Shown one piece after another: positions 34,255-43,922 of a stretch of 64,000 nucleotides of DNA. The translations under genes were made by a program, and so were the position numbers. Within the stretch, counting starts at the first letter, position 1; each line of letters opens with the position of its first letter. The notes beneath the pieces were generated by a model. The model did no database searches, was not told where the DNA came from, and worked only from the letters and a program-made list of their open reading frames with translations. This stretch comes from Halichoerus grypus (Eukaryota > Chordata > Mammalia > Carnivora > Phocidae): assembly GCF_964656455.1 (NCBI RefSeq), contig NC_135726.1, positions 23,261,168-23,325,167 of the forward strand, written 5' to 3'.

Positions 34255-34442
34255 CCAGCTATATCACTTATGAGATTTGTGACTTTGGACAGACATAATT
34301 TCTTTGAGTCTCAGAATCTTCATCTATAAAGTGGATATGATACCACCTACACTGTAGAGTTTTTCTGACAATGAAAAATGATAAAGTGCTTACATTTTAT
34401 ATCAGAAAGATTGGTATGTAATTTTCAGTGAATAATAGATTT
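34255..34442 (+). repeat. MIR, fairly complete 3' two-thirds
   Basis: TATCACTTATGAGATTTGTGACTTTGGACAG, TTCTTTGAGTCTCAGAATCTTCATCTATAAAGTGGATATGATACCACC, ATAAAGTGCTTACATTT and the tail GTATGTAATTTTCAGTGAATAA follow MIR from core to 3' end. Its tail is the probable source of the 25-bp insert in the neighbouring L1. Confidence 0.78.
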
Positions 34443-34559
34443 TTAAAAAATCTTTGTTTCTTCCTTTTTTGACATAAAGATGGCAGTGGATGTTTGCCAT
34501 TTTTTGACTACTCAACAACTCAAATCTATTTTATGTTTGTAAAATTTTAGACTTCGTAA

Positions 34560-34720
34560 GTCTCAGTAAAGGTGGAGCTCACCTCCCACAACTGAAGCTG
34601 AAGACTCTAGATCCTCCTTTTTGCCATTTCATTGCAGTTAGCACATAAGCCCAAAACCTAAGTTCAGCCATTCAGCTTCATTTGGCCAGACATGAGCGAG
34701 GAGCTAAAAAGTTAGTCAGA
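34560..34720. repeat. Old repeat shared with 13.53-13.68 kb
   Basis: Ordered similarity to the earlier copy (GATCCTCCTTTTTGCCATTTCATTGCAGTTAG, TAAGTTCAGCCATTC, GACATGAGCGAGG). A third, weaker relative may lie at 43.56-43.69 kb (CCCGTGGCAGTTAGCACAGTCCAAATGGC). Family not assigned. Confidence 0.45.
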
Positions 34721-34724
34721 AAAG

Positions 34725-35450
34725 AGTACTTTGTGATCACACCCAGACCCCTATAGTGTTGGTGTACATTGCCATATCTAGTTCTCACCAGCTACGATTT
34801 TGGCTGTGCTACTAACTATGTAATCTTCAGCCTGGAATTCCAGCCTTTTGTACAGTATTTGGAGCTACCAGTGTCCTTTAGGGAATTCCTCTGTGCTTGA
34901 ATCCTCAGCTTTGGTTTCTGTTGCTTTCAGTTAAAAAAAAAGAAATTCATTGGGATTTTGGTTATTTTCAGAAGGTATCTGTCTACATTACAGTTTGTAT
35001 TATAATGAGGGATGCACTGATATGGCTATCAAATTCCCTCACCAATCTAACTCAATTCCTCTGGACCTAGCCATATGAAATGCTCCTCATTTAAGCTCAT
35101 GGAGATAGTGAGTGCTACTTTATTAACTGCTGTAATGTAAAAATTGCCCTATGGTTTAACCACATCCTGTTTTAATAGGTCAATGAAGCAACTCTGCTAA
35201 GAAGGCAAAACGATCTATTGATCATTGTTGCAGTCAGCATAAATTACACTGTGCATATTTAATAAAACAACCCTCTTTGAAGAAGTGTAGAATAGAGAAA
35301 AAACACTCATTCAGAACCTGCTTCAAATCCTGACTCTACCACTATCCCACGCTAAGATTTATAAATGAATACCCCAATATGCAAGGTCAAATTAAGATAT
35401 ATAATACACTTCATGGTAAAACTACATTATAGACTGCTCTTAGAGTTTAC
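34725..35450. other. No recognised feature
   Basis: No identifiable gene or repeat. Confidence 0.5.
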
Positions 35451-35458
35451 CTACCCAT

Positions 35459-36110
35459 CCTGGTACAGACTGGGAGCGAAGAGTTGATCAAGGAAGGTTT
35501 TTAGGGAAATGACATGGACAGAACCTTAAAGAATAATGGGCAAAAATAGGACAAAGACGTTACAGGAAGAGGAAATGGTATGTGCAAAGACATCAGAAGC
35601 TTGAGTGAAAGTTTGTGCCATGGAGAATTTATGTTTTTGTAAGATTGGAACATAAAGTTCAGGTAGGAGAGTAGTAAGGCATAAACATGAAGGGTTGGAC
35701 AGGATCTAAATCATGACAGTAAGTGCATGGTGTGCTAAGGAATGGGTTTTCATCTTGAAGATGATGTGGAACACTGAAGAATTTTTTATTGAATATTGAC
35801 AGGGTTTTATATCCATTTGTTGAGGAGCATTCTGTGAGACAAGAACATAATGTCATTGTCCTTGTAGGATACCATGAAGTCCTCAACTACCATCCCTGCA
35901 GTTGTATTCATGAATGAATCAGATTTCATAGATACTTAAAGTGACCAGTAATTGAATATGGGTCATGAGAAGAGTGGAGGAGTCAATGGTGACTCAATTG
36001 ATAGTTTTTTAATAAATTCATACATGAGTTTGGATCAGGTTTTGAGTCAGGAAGATCAGGTTCAGAAGTAGAGGAGAGATATTTCTCATTCCCTTTTTCT
36101 GTAATAGCAA
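35459..36110. repeat. Ancient mammalian repeat, same class as 26.2-27.3 kb
   Basis: AGGAAGAGGAAATGGTATGTGCAAAGAC, GGATCTAAATCATGACAGTAAGTGC, GGGTTTTCATCTTGAAGATGATGTGG, GGAGGAGTCAATGGTGACTC and GGTTTTGAGTCAGGAAGATCAGGTTCAG match the block order of that repeat (fresh-weight phrase GTGCAAAGGCCCTGAG, then ...GAGTCAAGGATGACTCC). Fossil copy. Confidence 0.5.
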
Positions 36111-36379
36111 TCAGTACATTTCATTAACAGAGTGCAAACAAATCCCGTTAAAGCATTAGTTAAACCTTATAAAGCTGAAGTGAGAATTTAATGAAATACT
36201 TGACATAGCATCTATAGCATATCTAAGCATATTAAGCATGTTCCATCATCTTCCTCCAGATATTTAAAAGACAAATGTTAAAACAAGGTTCCTCTGCCGT
36301 TAGAAACCTAAATTTCCCCTATAACTTATTAACAGGAAAGATTTTCCATTGACGTTAATCAGTGACTGATTAGATAGAA

Positions 36380-36506
36380 CACTTCTTAAGGCAAGTGGTC
36401 ACCCCTCTCTTCACAGTGGAGCACAGGCATGGCACACAGTGAGCAACATATATAATTGGCAAAGTTGAGTTACTGAATGAATGAATAAATGAATAAATAA
36501 AACCAT
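36380..36506 (+). repeat. L2 3' end
   Basis: GGAGCACAGGCATGGCACACAGTGAGC, then GAGTTACTGAATGAATGAATAAATGAATAAATAAA, is the typical L2 terminus with its (TGAA)n-type tail. Confidence 0.6.
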
Positions 36507-37960
36507 GAGTGATATGCACTCTAGGAAACTGAGAACTTGATTTAATGTCACAGTCTTATTTCATGTCCTAGTTTGGTTCTCAATAATCTTTTATTTAATA
36601 ACCTTGTATATAAAAATAATTTATATAAACATACATATGTTGACATATTTATAATCATCAATCCATTTTTGAGATCTCAAAAATTACTATGATATACAGA
36701 TAACCATTTACAATGCTATTCCTTTGCCCTACAAAAAGCACTCACTATAAATGTATCTATGAGTCTCACTACATAACTGAGGGGAAAAAAAATAAAACTA
36801 TTCAATTAGTTGACCTCATGAGGAAAAAGACTGAGAACACCAGTAAAGTTGTGCCAATTGGCAGACATATTTTAACTTAATGTGCAAAGCCATTTATTGG
36901 AATCGGTTATTTTATGAGTAGATGTGGAACCCGGTAAGAATATCTCATTTATCTGTCTCTTCATTTCATATACCTTGAAAGTGGAAAACTATCAATAGTT
37001 AAGGACTGAGATATAAAAAAATTCCGTATGGAATTCACAGTTGTCTTGTAAACATTATAGATGTATTTCATCAGATCTGTGCATTTAATATGCTTTAATC
37101 ATAGTGGTTTCTAAATTCCTAAAGTCTTTGAAGGACCAATAGGATAAGTGATGTTGAAATACCCAGAAAACTGTAATTTCCTCACCTGCAAACAGTAGAG
37201 AATAATCCTTATCCTAGGAGGATTAATGTGATATGATCTCCAATATACCTTATTAGGTTCACTCCTGAGGGATACAAAGTAATGTGTGAGCTTCTCCAGG
37301 GTAGGAGCCATGTTTGATTTTTCAGATAGGAACACCACACAAAGTCAGTCGACAAAGGCAAAACTGTTTAGATATGTATGCACATTCAAGGTCTTCTTCC
37401 CTTCCCTAGCACTTAAGAAAGATGTAGAATTAGCCTGTTCAACTATTACTTAGACTCCCTGTGGCAAGCAGAAAACATGGATAGAAATAAGAAAAACAGA
37501 CTTGTCTCGGAATACTTAAAGTAACTTACACCTGTGTTAGCTCTTTGTCCTTTAAATGATTGTTCCAGGGACAGGGAGGGAAAAGAAAGACTGGGTATGT
37601 AACAGTTTTTTAAGAGACAAATGGAAAATAAGACATGAGATTTATGTGTGTGTGTTCTGTGTGTGTATGTATATGTATAGAGCAGCTATCTTGCAATGTA
37701 TACATTTTTAACACAGATATGAAAGTAATATTTTAAAGATATTTTGCTTTGGTTTCCATATAACCTTCCATACAACCATATACTTGTGCAAACTCACATA
37801 TCCACATATTGACTCCTAAACTAATTGCTTCTTTTTTCCACAATATGCAATAAATATCTTTCAGGCAAAGTTTGTCTCATATTAAAATGCAAATGCTTTT
37901 TTGACTTGTCACTTATTAGGTTTCACAGGTCATATGGGTATTTTTTTAAAGAGTATTAAT
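36507..37960. other. No recognised feature apart from a short GT-rich tract
   Basis: AT-rich. TGTGTGTGTGTTCTGTGTGTG at about 37647-37667 is the only simple-sequence signal. Confidence 0.5.
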
Positions 37961-37965
37961 GAAGT

Positions 37966-38179
37966 TTTTTTTTTTATTTTGAGAGAGAGAGAGTGAGCAA
38001 ACGAGAGAGCAAGCTGGGGGTGGGGGGTGGTTGAGTACGGGGCAAAGGGAGAGGAAGAGAGAGAGTCCCAAGCATGGGATTGGAGCCTAACCTTGGGCTC
38101 AATCTCAAGATCCTGAGATCATGACCTGAGCTGAAATCAAGAGTCAGAAAGCTAACCAATTGAGCCACCCAGGGCCCCC
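37966..38179 (-). mobile_element. Can-SINE, older and diverged
   Basis: Antisense: T-run, ATTTTGAGAGAGAGAGAG, GGGATTGGAGCCTAACCTTGGGCTC, GATCATGACCTGAGCTGAAATCAAGAGTCAG, TTGAGCCACCCAGGGCCCCC. The AAATCAAGAGT body places it with the copy at 27.6 kb in an older subfamily. Confidence 0.9.
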
Positions 38180-38268
38180 AGAATTTTTTTAATTGATGTG
38201 AAATTCACATAATATAAAACATTCACAATGTATGAAATCACTCTCTCTACCAAGTTATAAAACATTTT

Positions 38269-38476
38269 GGGGCGCCTGGGTGGCTCAGTCGTTAAGCGTC
38301 TGCCTTCGGCTCAGGTCATGATCCCAGGGTCCTGGGATCGAGCCCCGCATTGGGCTCCCTGCTCAGCGGGAAGCCTGCTTCTCCCTCTCCCACTCCCCCT
38401 GCTTGTGTTCCTGCTCTCGCTATCTCTCTCTCTGTCAAATAAATAAATAAAATCTTTAAAAAAAAAAAAAAAAAAA
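38269..38476 (+). mobile_element. Can-SINE, young
   Basis: Complete: GGGGCGCCTGGGTGGCTCAGTCGTTAAGCGTCTGCCTTCGGC to CAAATAAATAAATAAAATC and a long A-run. The TSD is a perfect 17 bp, AAGTTATAAAACATTTT, at 38252-38268 and 38477-38493. It interrupts the old L1M tail. Confidence 0.97.
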
Positions 38477-38902
38477 AAGTTATAAAACATTTTAATTACC
38501 CCTTAGACTGTTAAAAATAATTTTATTATGGTTAAAATATAGGTAACAAAATGTGTCATTTTAACCATTTTTAAGTGTACATTTCAATGGCATTAATTGC
38601 ACTCACAAGGTAGATGCACAAGTATCATCTACCACAAAAATATTTTCACCACCCTAAACAGATGCTCTGTACCTAATAAACAATGGGCTTCCCATTCTCC
38701 CCTCCCCTCAGTCCCTGGTAACCACTAATTTATTTCTGTCTCTATAAGTCTGTTTAATCCTAGATATCTACATAAGTGGAAACAGATAGTATCTATATTT
38801 TTCTGCTTGGCTTATACTTCTAATGTTTTCACAGTTCATCCATGTTGTAGCATACATCAGACCTTCATTCCTCTTCATGACTGAATAATATTTTATGGTA
38901 CA

Positions 38903-39290
38903 GATGTTATGACTTGAAGTTTGTGTACCCCCAAAATTTGTATATTGAAACCCTCTCTACCCCGGAATGTATTCATATTAGGTACTTAGTACCTTAGTAC
39001 CTTGGGAGGTACTTAGGATTAGTTGAGGTCATGAGCGTAGAACCCTTGTGAATGGGTTTAACGCCCTCCTGGGAGTCATGAGAGAGCTTCTTCCTTCCTC
39101 TGCTTTCTGCCACCTAAGGACAGAGGTAGAAGACAGACACCTATGAACCAGGAAGCAGGCTCTCACACCAGACAGAATCTGCCAGCTTCTGCCAATCTTT
39201 ACTTCCCAGCCTCCAGAACTCTGAGAAATAAGTATTGGTTCTTTAAGCTGCCCAGTCTATAGTATTTTTGTCATAGCAACTTAACAGTCA
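38903..39290 (+). mobile_element. Solo LTR, MaLR (MLT1/MST-type) inside old L1M
   Basis: TGTTATGACTTGAAGTTTGTGTACCCCCAAAATTTGTATATTGAAACCCT, TTAGTTGAGGTCATGAGCGTAG, CCTTGTGAATGGGTTTAACGCCC, CTATGAACCAGGAAGCAGGC, CAGCCTCCAGAACTCTGAGAAATAAGT, GCCCAGTCTATAGTATTTTTG. It splits the antisense L1M and so post-dates it. CCTTAGTACCTT at about 38980-39005 shows a small internal duplication (GGTACTTAG). Confidence 0.85.
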
Positions 39291-40804
39291 AGAGTAGTAA
39301 ATATACCACATTTTTTTGCTTTTTCATTCTTCTGTCGATATACATTTGGGTTGTTTCCACTTTGGGTAATGGGAACAATGCTTCAGAGGACACTGATGTA
39401 GGTATTTAAGTTTGGAAGTATACCCTCTTCTTACATTTTTGGGGTGAGTTTAAGAAGAATAGGTACTAATTTTTCCTTTCAGTATTTAGTAGAATTCACC
39501 TATAAAGCGATCTGGTCATGGGATTTTCTTTGTTTGGCAATTTTTATTACTAATTTAATCTCCTTATTTTTTTATTGATCTATTCAGGTTTTCTATTTTT
39601 TCCTGAATCAATTTTGGTAGGTTTTGTAATTATGGGAATTTTTCTGTTTCTTTTAGGTTATTCAGTTTGTTGGCATATAGTAACTCATGATAGTCCCTAT
39701 GATAATTTTCTGAGGCTTCCATCCTACCTTTAGGATCTTGTCTTTTATTTCTGATTTTATTACATTTGAGTCTCTTCTCTCTCTCTCTCCCTCTCTCTTC
39801 TTAGTCTAGTTAAGGGTTTGTTGATTTTACCTTTACAAAAAAATCAACTCCTGGTATTTTTTTGTCGAAGGCTGTAGTAGGCCATGTGTTTGATGATTTT
39901 TCCAGAATATTTTTGCAAATACTATACTCTGTCATGTGTGCCCATTGAATTCTCTCTTCTTTAGCTAGTGTTCAGCTACTATTTTGATGGGATTTCCTTG
40001 TGAGGAGTTCAACAAACGACAATCCGAACAATCAAATAATCAAAAAATACTTCCTAGGGTTTGAGTTTGGCATGTGCTAGAATATTCCTTCAAAACTTAG
40101 CTAGACTTGTTCTAAGACTAGAGATTGGCCTAAGGGAAAAACTTAAGGACTCCTCAGGAATTCTTGTATACTGGGTGCTTTCGAATGTCCTATTATCCCA
40201 AATAATTCCCCAGCTTTTCTTCTTGTGCCCTGTGCAATCTATTGTATATTGCACCCATATTCTGCTGCCCCAGGCATCTGTGAGTTTTTAGTTTGCCAAG
40301 AAATGTTCACTGCTTTTTCTGCAGTAGTTCTAAGATAAATGAAACACCAGCAAGAGCCTTGCATCCATCTTTTAGGTAGCCCCAGTGATGTAAGAAGAGA
40401 TACACACAATAATTTGTGCATAAAGTCTGTTCTGCTCCCACCAGAACCAGGAATCAAGATCCCACATTGGGAATGTGGGCTGTCACTTTCAAGACTGACA
40501 TCACACTGGTTGGGGGGTAGGTTGAGACAAGGGCAAGAAAAAACTCCACAAAACTTTTCTACTCTTTTTAGTTGCTTCCTTCTTGATTCAGTCTTCACAC
40601 GGTTGCTGTAAACCTTTGACTGTTTACCAAAGTTTTGACAAAGTTGGCTCTGACAGATTTATTTTTATTGTTTTTGATGTTTCTATGGGCAGATAAGAGT
40701 TTTAGGGCTGCCTCCTCCACCATTTTCCTGACATCACTATCCTATAGATATCTTTAACCTTTTTATTTTGAAGTTATTTTATACTTATAGAAGAGTTACA
40801 AGAT

Positions 40805-41019
40805 GAAACCAGAGAGGGAGACAAACCGTAAGAGACTCTTAATCTCAGGAAACAAACTGAGGGTTGCTGGAGTGGAGGGGGGTGGGAGGGATGGGGTCAC
40901 TGGGTGATGGACATGGGGGAGGGTATGTGCTATGGTGAGCACTGTGAATTATGTAAGACTGATGAATCACAGACCTGTACCCCTGAAACAAATAATACAT
41001 TATATGTTCATAATAAAAA
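40805..41019 (+). mobile_element. L1 3'UTR insertion, module-A tail, 215 bp
   Basis: Only the end of an L1: CAAACCGTAAGAGACTCTTAATCTCAGG, GGGTGATGGACATGGGGGAGGG, ACAGACCTGTACCCCTGAAACAAATAATACATT. The TSD AGAAGAGTTACAAGAT (40789-40804) versus AGAAGAGTTACAAAGAT (41020-41036) confirms a severely 5'-truncated retrotransposition event. Confidence 0.94.
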
Positions 41020-41036
41020 AGAAGAGTTACAAAGAT

Positions 41037-41394
41037 AGTTCAAAGGATTCTCATATTTGCTTTTCCTAACGTTCATGGATAGGTTTCTCTTTACCATGCA
41101 TGTGGAGGACTGGGCAGGGGAGAAGAGGAGAGGAAAATATGAAGACATTGTGTTTCCACATATGATACTGAAAGCATAGGAATGGCATAAAAATAAGGGA
41201 AGAGGAGCAAAAAGGAGTCAAAAGCTCACATTGTGTCAAGGTGTTTGTTGCCGAAGTAGAACAGTTGAGAAAGTCCAAGTAAATCTTCACTCTTCTACCT
41301 CAGCCATACTCAGTTGCCTAAGGCTGTCTGTCAAATTCTGAAACTAGAGTTGAACCATTATCTTGAAAGTCAATGTTATAAAACACTAGGAACA
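41037..41394. other. No recognised feature
   Basis: No gene or repeat recognised. Confidence 0.5.
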
Positions 41395-41410
41395 TGCCAC
41401 CTATTAGTTT

Positions 41411-41444
41411 TTATTATGTTATGTTAATCACCATACATTACATC
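41411..41444 (-). mobile_element. 34-bp ultra-short L1 3' tail insertion with TSDs
   Basis: The insert is the reverse complement of the last ~34 nt of a module-B L1 (reads GATGTAATGTATGGTGATTA, then ACATAA repeats). It is flanked by TGCCACCTATTAGTTT (41395-41410) and TGCCACCAATTAGTTT (41445-41460), a 16-bp TSD with one mismatch. Confidence 0.8.
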
Positions 41445-41639
41445 TGCCACCAATTAGTTTTATTACTTATTTATAACAAAAGTAATTCCATAGGTTTTAG
41501 ACTTTATTGTTTCAAAGCATGAATTTTTAAAGATACGTGAAATCAGAATCAAAATGATTTGAAATCTAAGCGCACCAGAGATATAAATCCTCTAAGCAAA
41601 GATCCTGTCTTCCTGGCACAGGTTATAACATTATGGATT

Positions 41640-41641
<2 letters not shown>

Positions 41642-41674
<33 letters not shown>

Positions 41675-41678
41675 GTGT
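41642..41678. repeat. (GT)n microsatellite
   Basis: TG repeat interrupted once by GC near its 3' end. Confidence 0.97.
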
Positions 41679-42383
41679 TTAGACAAGAAAAGACGTATTT
41701 TCTAAATAATATTGAATGGTCATAAATTCCCTGAAAAACTCTTCTCCTATTAACCATTTAAAAATTGCCCAAAATATATAAATTGTTTAAATGTATTAGT
41801 AACCTCTATTTTTTTATAATTAAAATGTTTTGATTATGTAATTTTATCTCTGTCCTAGATTCAATGAAGAAATAGAAAGAAATATAGGATATAACAGTGA
41901 TATTGGACATTTAATCTTAGCACTAATATATTTGCAACATGTAATATTTAGAACATGATGAAATATTATGGCATATTTTGATTTTATTTGGTAGTCTCTT
42001 TTGCATCCTTGTCATATTAATTTGACTGGATTGCATGTTTTATGACAATCCATACAGTATAGTAAATTCAATCATGTTTATTACTGAATTAAAAAGAAAT
42101 GAATGTTGAAGTTAAATTGGCTAAAGCAAACATGCATACTCAAATTGAGACATATATTAAAAGGTTATTAAAGAAAAATCAATATTAATTTCCTTCTGCA
42201 TTTGAAATTTTAGGGAAATTTAATAAGTATCATCTTGGCAGATTTATTAATTTTTACATATTATTGACACAGAAGTTTGGAGTCAAATAAATCTACTTTC
42301 ATTAAGCAGCACATTTACCTTCTCTGTGACTCAGTTTCCTCATTTGTAAACTTAAGAAAAAACTTCTAACATCAACTAATATT
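41679..42383. other. No recognised feature
   Basis: Very AT-rich. GTGACTCAGTTTCCTCATTTGTAAAC at 42327-42352 is a short MIR-core-like stretch; nothing else is seen. Confidence 0.45.
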
Positions 42384-42397
42384 AAAACCATGAGAGA

Positions 42398-42607
42398 GTG
42401 GCACCTGGGTGGCTCAGTTGTTAAGTGTCTGTCTTTGGTTCAGGTCATGATCCTAGAGTCCGGGGATCAAGCCCCGCATTGGGCTCCCTGCTTGGCGGGA
42501 AGCCTGCTTCTCCCTCTCCCACTCCCCCTGCTTGTGTTCCCTCTCTCACTATGTCCCTCTCTGTCAAATAAATAAATAAAAACTTAAAAAAAACAAAACA
42601 AAACAAA
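42398..42607 (+). mobile_element. Can-SINE, inserted at the 5' edge of an L1 tail
   Basis: GGCACCTGGGTGGCTCAGTTGTTAAG to CAAATAAATAAATAAAAAC and an AAAACAAAACAAAAC tail. The TSD is a perfect 14 bp, AAAACCATGAGAGA, at 42384-42397 and 42608-42621. The duplicated target is itself L1 module-B sequence, so the SINE landed in the L1 and is younger. Confidence 0.95.
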
Positions 42608-42825
42608 AAAACCATGAGAGACTATGGACTCCGGGAAACAATCTGAGGGTTTCAGAGGGGAGGGAGGTGGGGGGATGGGGTAGCCCGGTGATGGGTATTA
42701 AGGAGGGCACATGTTGTAATGAGCACTATGAATCATAGAACACTACATCAAAATACTGTATGGTAACTAACACACATAATAAAAAATAAATAAATAAACA
42801 AACAAACAAATAAATAATTTAAACC
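42608..42825 (+). mobile_element. L1 3' tail, module B
   Basis: ACCATGAGAGACTATGGACTCC, GGGGAGGGAGGTGGGGGGATGG, GTGATGGGTATTAAGGAGGG, AATCATAGAACACTACATCAAAA, then ACACATAAT and (AAAT)n. It is a 5'-truncated copy of about 200 bp, matching 33.87-34.08 and 62.49-62.69 kb. Confidence 0.92.
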
Positions 42826-42850
42826 TCTAAAAAAATAGTAGTGGGTTTTA

Positions 42851-43019
42851 GGGGCACCTAAGCATCTGCCTTAGGCTTGGGTCATGATCTCAGGGTCCTG
42901 GGATTGAGCCCCACGTTGGGCTCTTTGCTCAGCGGGGAGTCTGCTTCTGCCTCTCCCTCTGCCCCTCCCCCTGCTCATGCTCTCTGCCTCTCTCAAATAA
43001 AATCTTTAAAAAAAAAGGG
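42851..43019 (+). mobile_element. Can-SINE with short head deletion
   Basis: GGGGCACCTAAGCATCTGCC lacks the usual TGGGTGGCTCAGTCGGTT segment, an internal deletion of about 20 nt. The body and AATAAAATC tail are intact. The TSD is a perfect 14 bp, AGTAGTGGGTTTTA, at 42837-42850 and 43020-43033. Confidence 0.93.
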
Positions 43020-43302
43020 AGTAGTGGGTTTTAATGTTTAATTATATAGAGGTCTTAGTCACTGTGTTAAAAAGAAAACATTGAATACTTAGAATCAAAG
43101 TGGAAAATGATCATACACCTTGAGTCAGGGTTGGAAGATGGGGCTCTTTTGGTTCATAAGAAATGATATCTCAACTTTCCAGTAAGGAAATGGAAACAAA
43201 ACAGTCATCGAGTTTGATCTTAAAAGACTTTAACAGAACCATTTATCAGTTATTAGAGAATTCATCTACATTTAGACACACACACAAATTTACAGTCTGC
43301 AT

Positions 43303-43415
43303 GTAAAAGGCCAAAATACAATCTCAACAAATACTAAAAATCTGATAGTACATATCATACTCTCTAACCACAATGCAATCGAACAGGAACTTAATATAAC
43401 AAAATATAACATTAA
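43303..43415 (+). mobile_element. Old L1 endonuclease-region fragment
   Basis: AAGGCCAAAATACAATCTCAACAAATACTAAAAATC and TCTCTAACCACAATGCAATCGAACAGGAACTTAAT follow old-L1 ORF2 text around the endonuclease SDHN motif (here degraded to S-N-H-N). No open frame in this sense. Confidence 0.55.
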
Positions 43416-43776
43416 AAAGAGCCTTATGTGATAAGTGTTAAAATTCCATAAAACGAGGCATAAAAAAATGCTTAGTGTAATAGAAACAGTGGCCGACATC
43501 ATGTGAGTTGAAGTGGCAAGTGCTGTTTCAGTGTTTTATGACATCTAAAAGCTGAGCTCTGCCCCCACTCCTGTTCTTCCTTTCCCGTGGCAGTTAGCAC
43601 AGTCCAAATGGCAGCACCTCTGTTGGTTTGAGGAAAGACCCAGAGTCAGAGTAAAGACCCAGACAACCTGCACTGGATCTACAAAGACATCACAGAAAAG
43701 CAAAATAAACAAAACAAAAATAAAACTGTTATATCCTAGTGTAAACTGCCCTATCCACTAATACAAATTCTCATGG
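43416..43776. other. Mostly unrecognised
   Basis: A stretch at 43560-43690 weakly resembles the unassigned repeat at 13.5 and 34.6 kb. A-rich AAATAAACAAAACAAAAATAAAAC lies at about 43702-43725. Confidence 0.35.
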
Positions 43777-43922
43777 GACAGAGAGACAGAGAAAGACACA
43801 CTGAGAGAGACAGAGAGAGAAAGAAAAAGACTGAATGAAAGACAGAGATTTGGAAGATGTAGGATAAAGAAAGAACAGACAGAAAGGGAAGAAGGAAGGA
43901 AGGGAAGGAGGGGAGGGGAGAA
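43777..43922. repeat. Purine-rich GA/GGAA tract
   Basis: GAGACAGAG units grade into GAAGGAAGGAAGGGAAGGAGGGGAGGGG. Low complexity with a strong strand purine bias. Confidence 0.9.

Larger units (their letters stand above)
38185..40740 (-). mobile_element. Old L1M remnants, antisense, composite
   Basis: The 3' end occurs in two pieces (38185-38510, and 38510-38903 with GGTAACCACTAATTTATTTCTGTC, CATAAGTGGAAACAGATAGTATC). It resumes after an LTR at 39300-39390 (CTTCTGTCGATATACATTTGGG). 39400-39850 is antisense ORF2 text (GTAGAATTCACCTATAAAGCGATCTGGTC, CAGTTTGTTGGCATATAG). 39860-40740 fits antisense 5'UTR and ends CTCCTCCACCATTTTCCTGACATCAC, the reverse of an L1 start. ORF1 and most of ORF2 are missing, so it is internally deleted or several elements. 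Short frames such as 40239-40598 are spurious. Confidence 0.75.

Noticed and set aside
40239..40598. 119-residue minus-strand frame
   Set aside because: Lies in text that fits an antisense L1 5'UTR; overlapped by a 90-residue plus frame.
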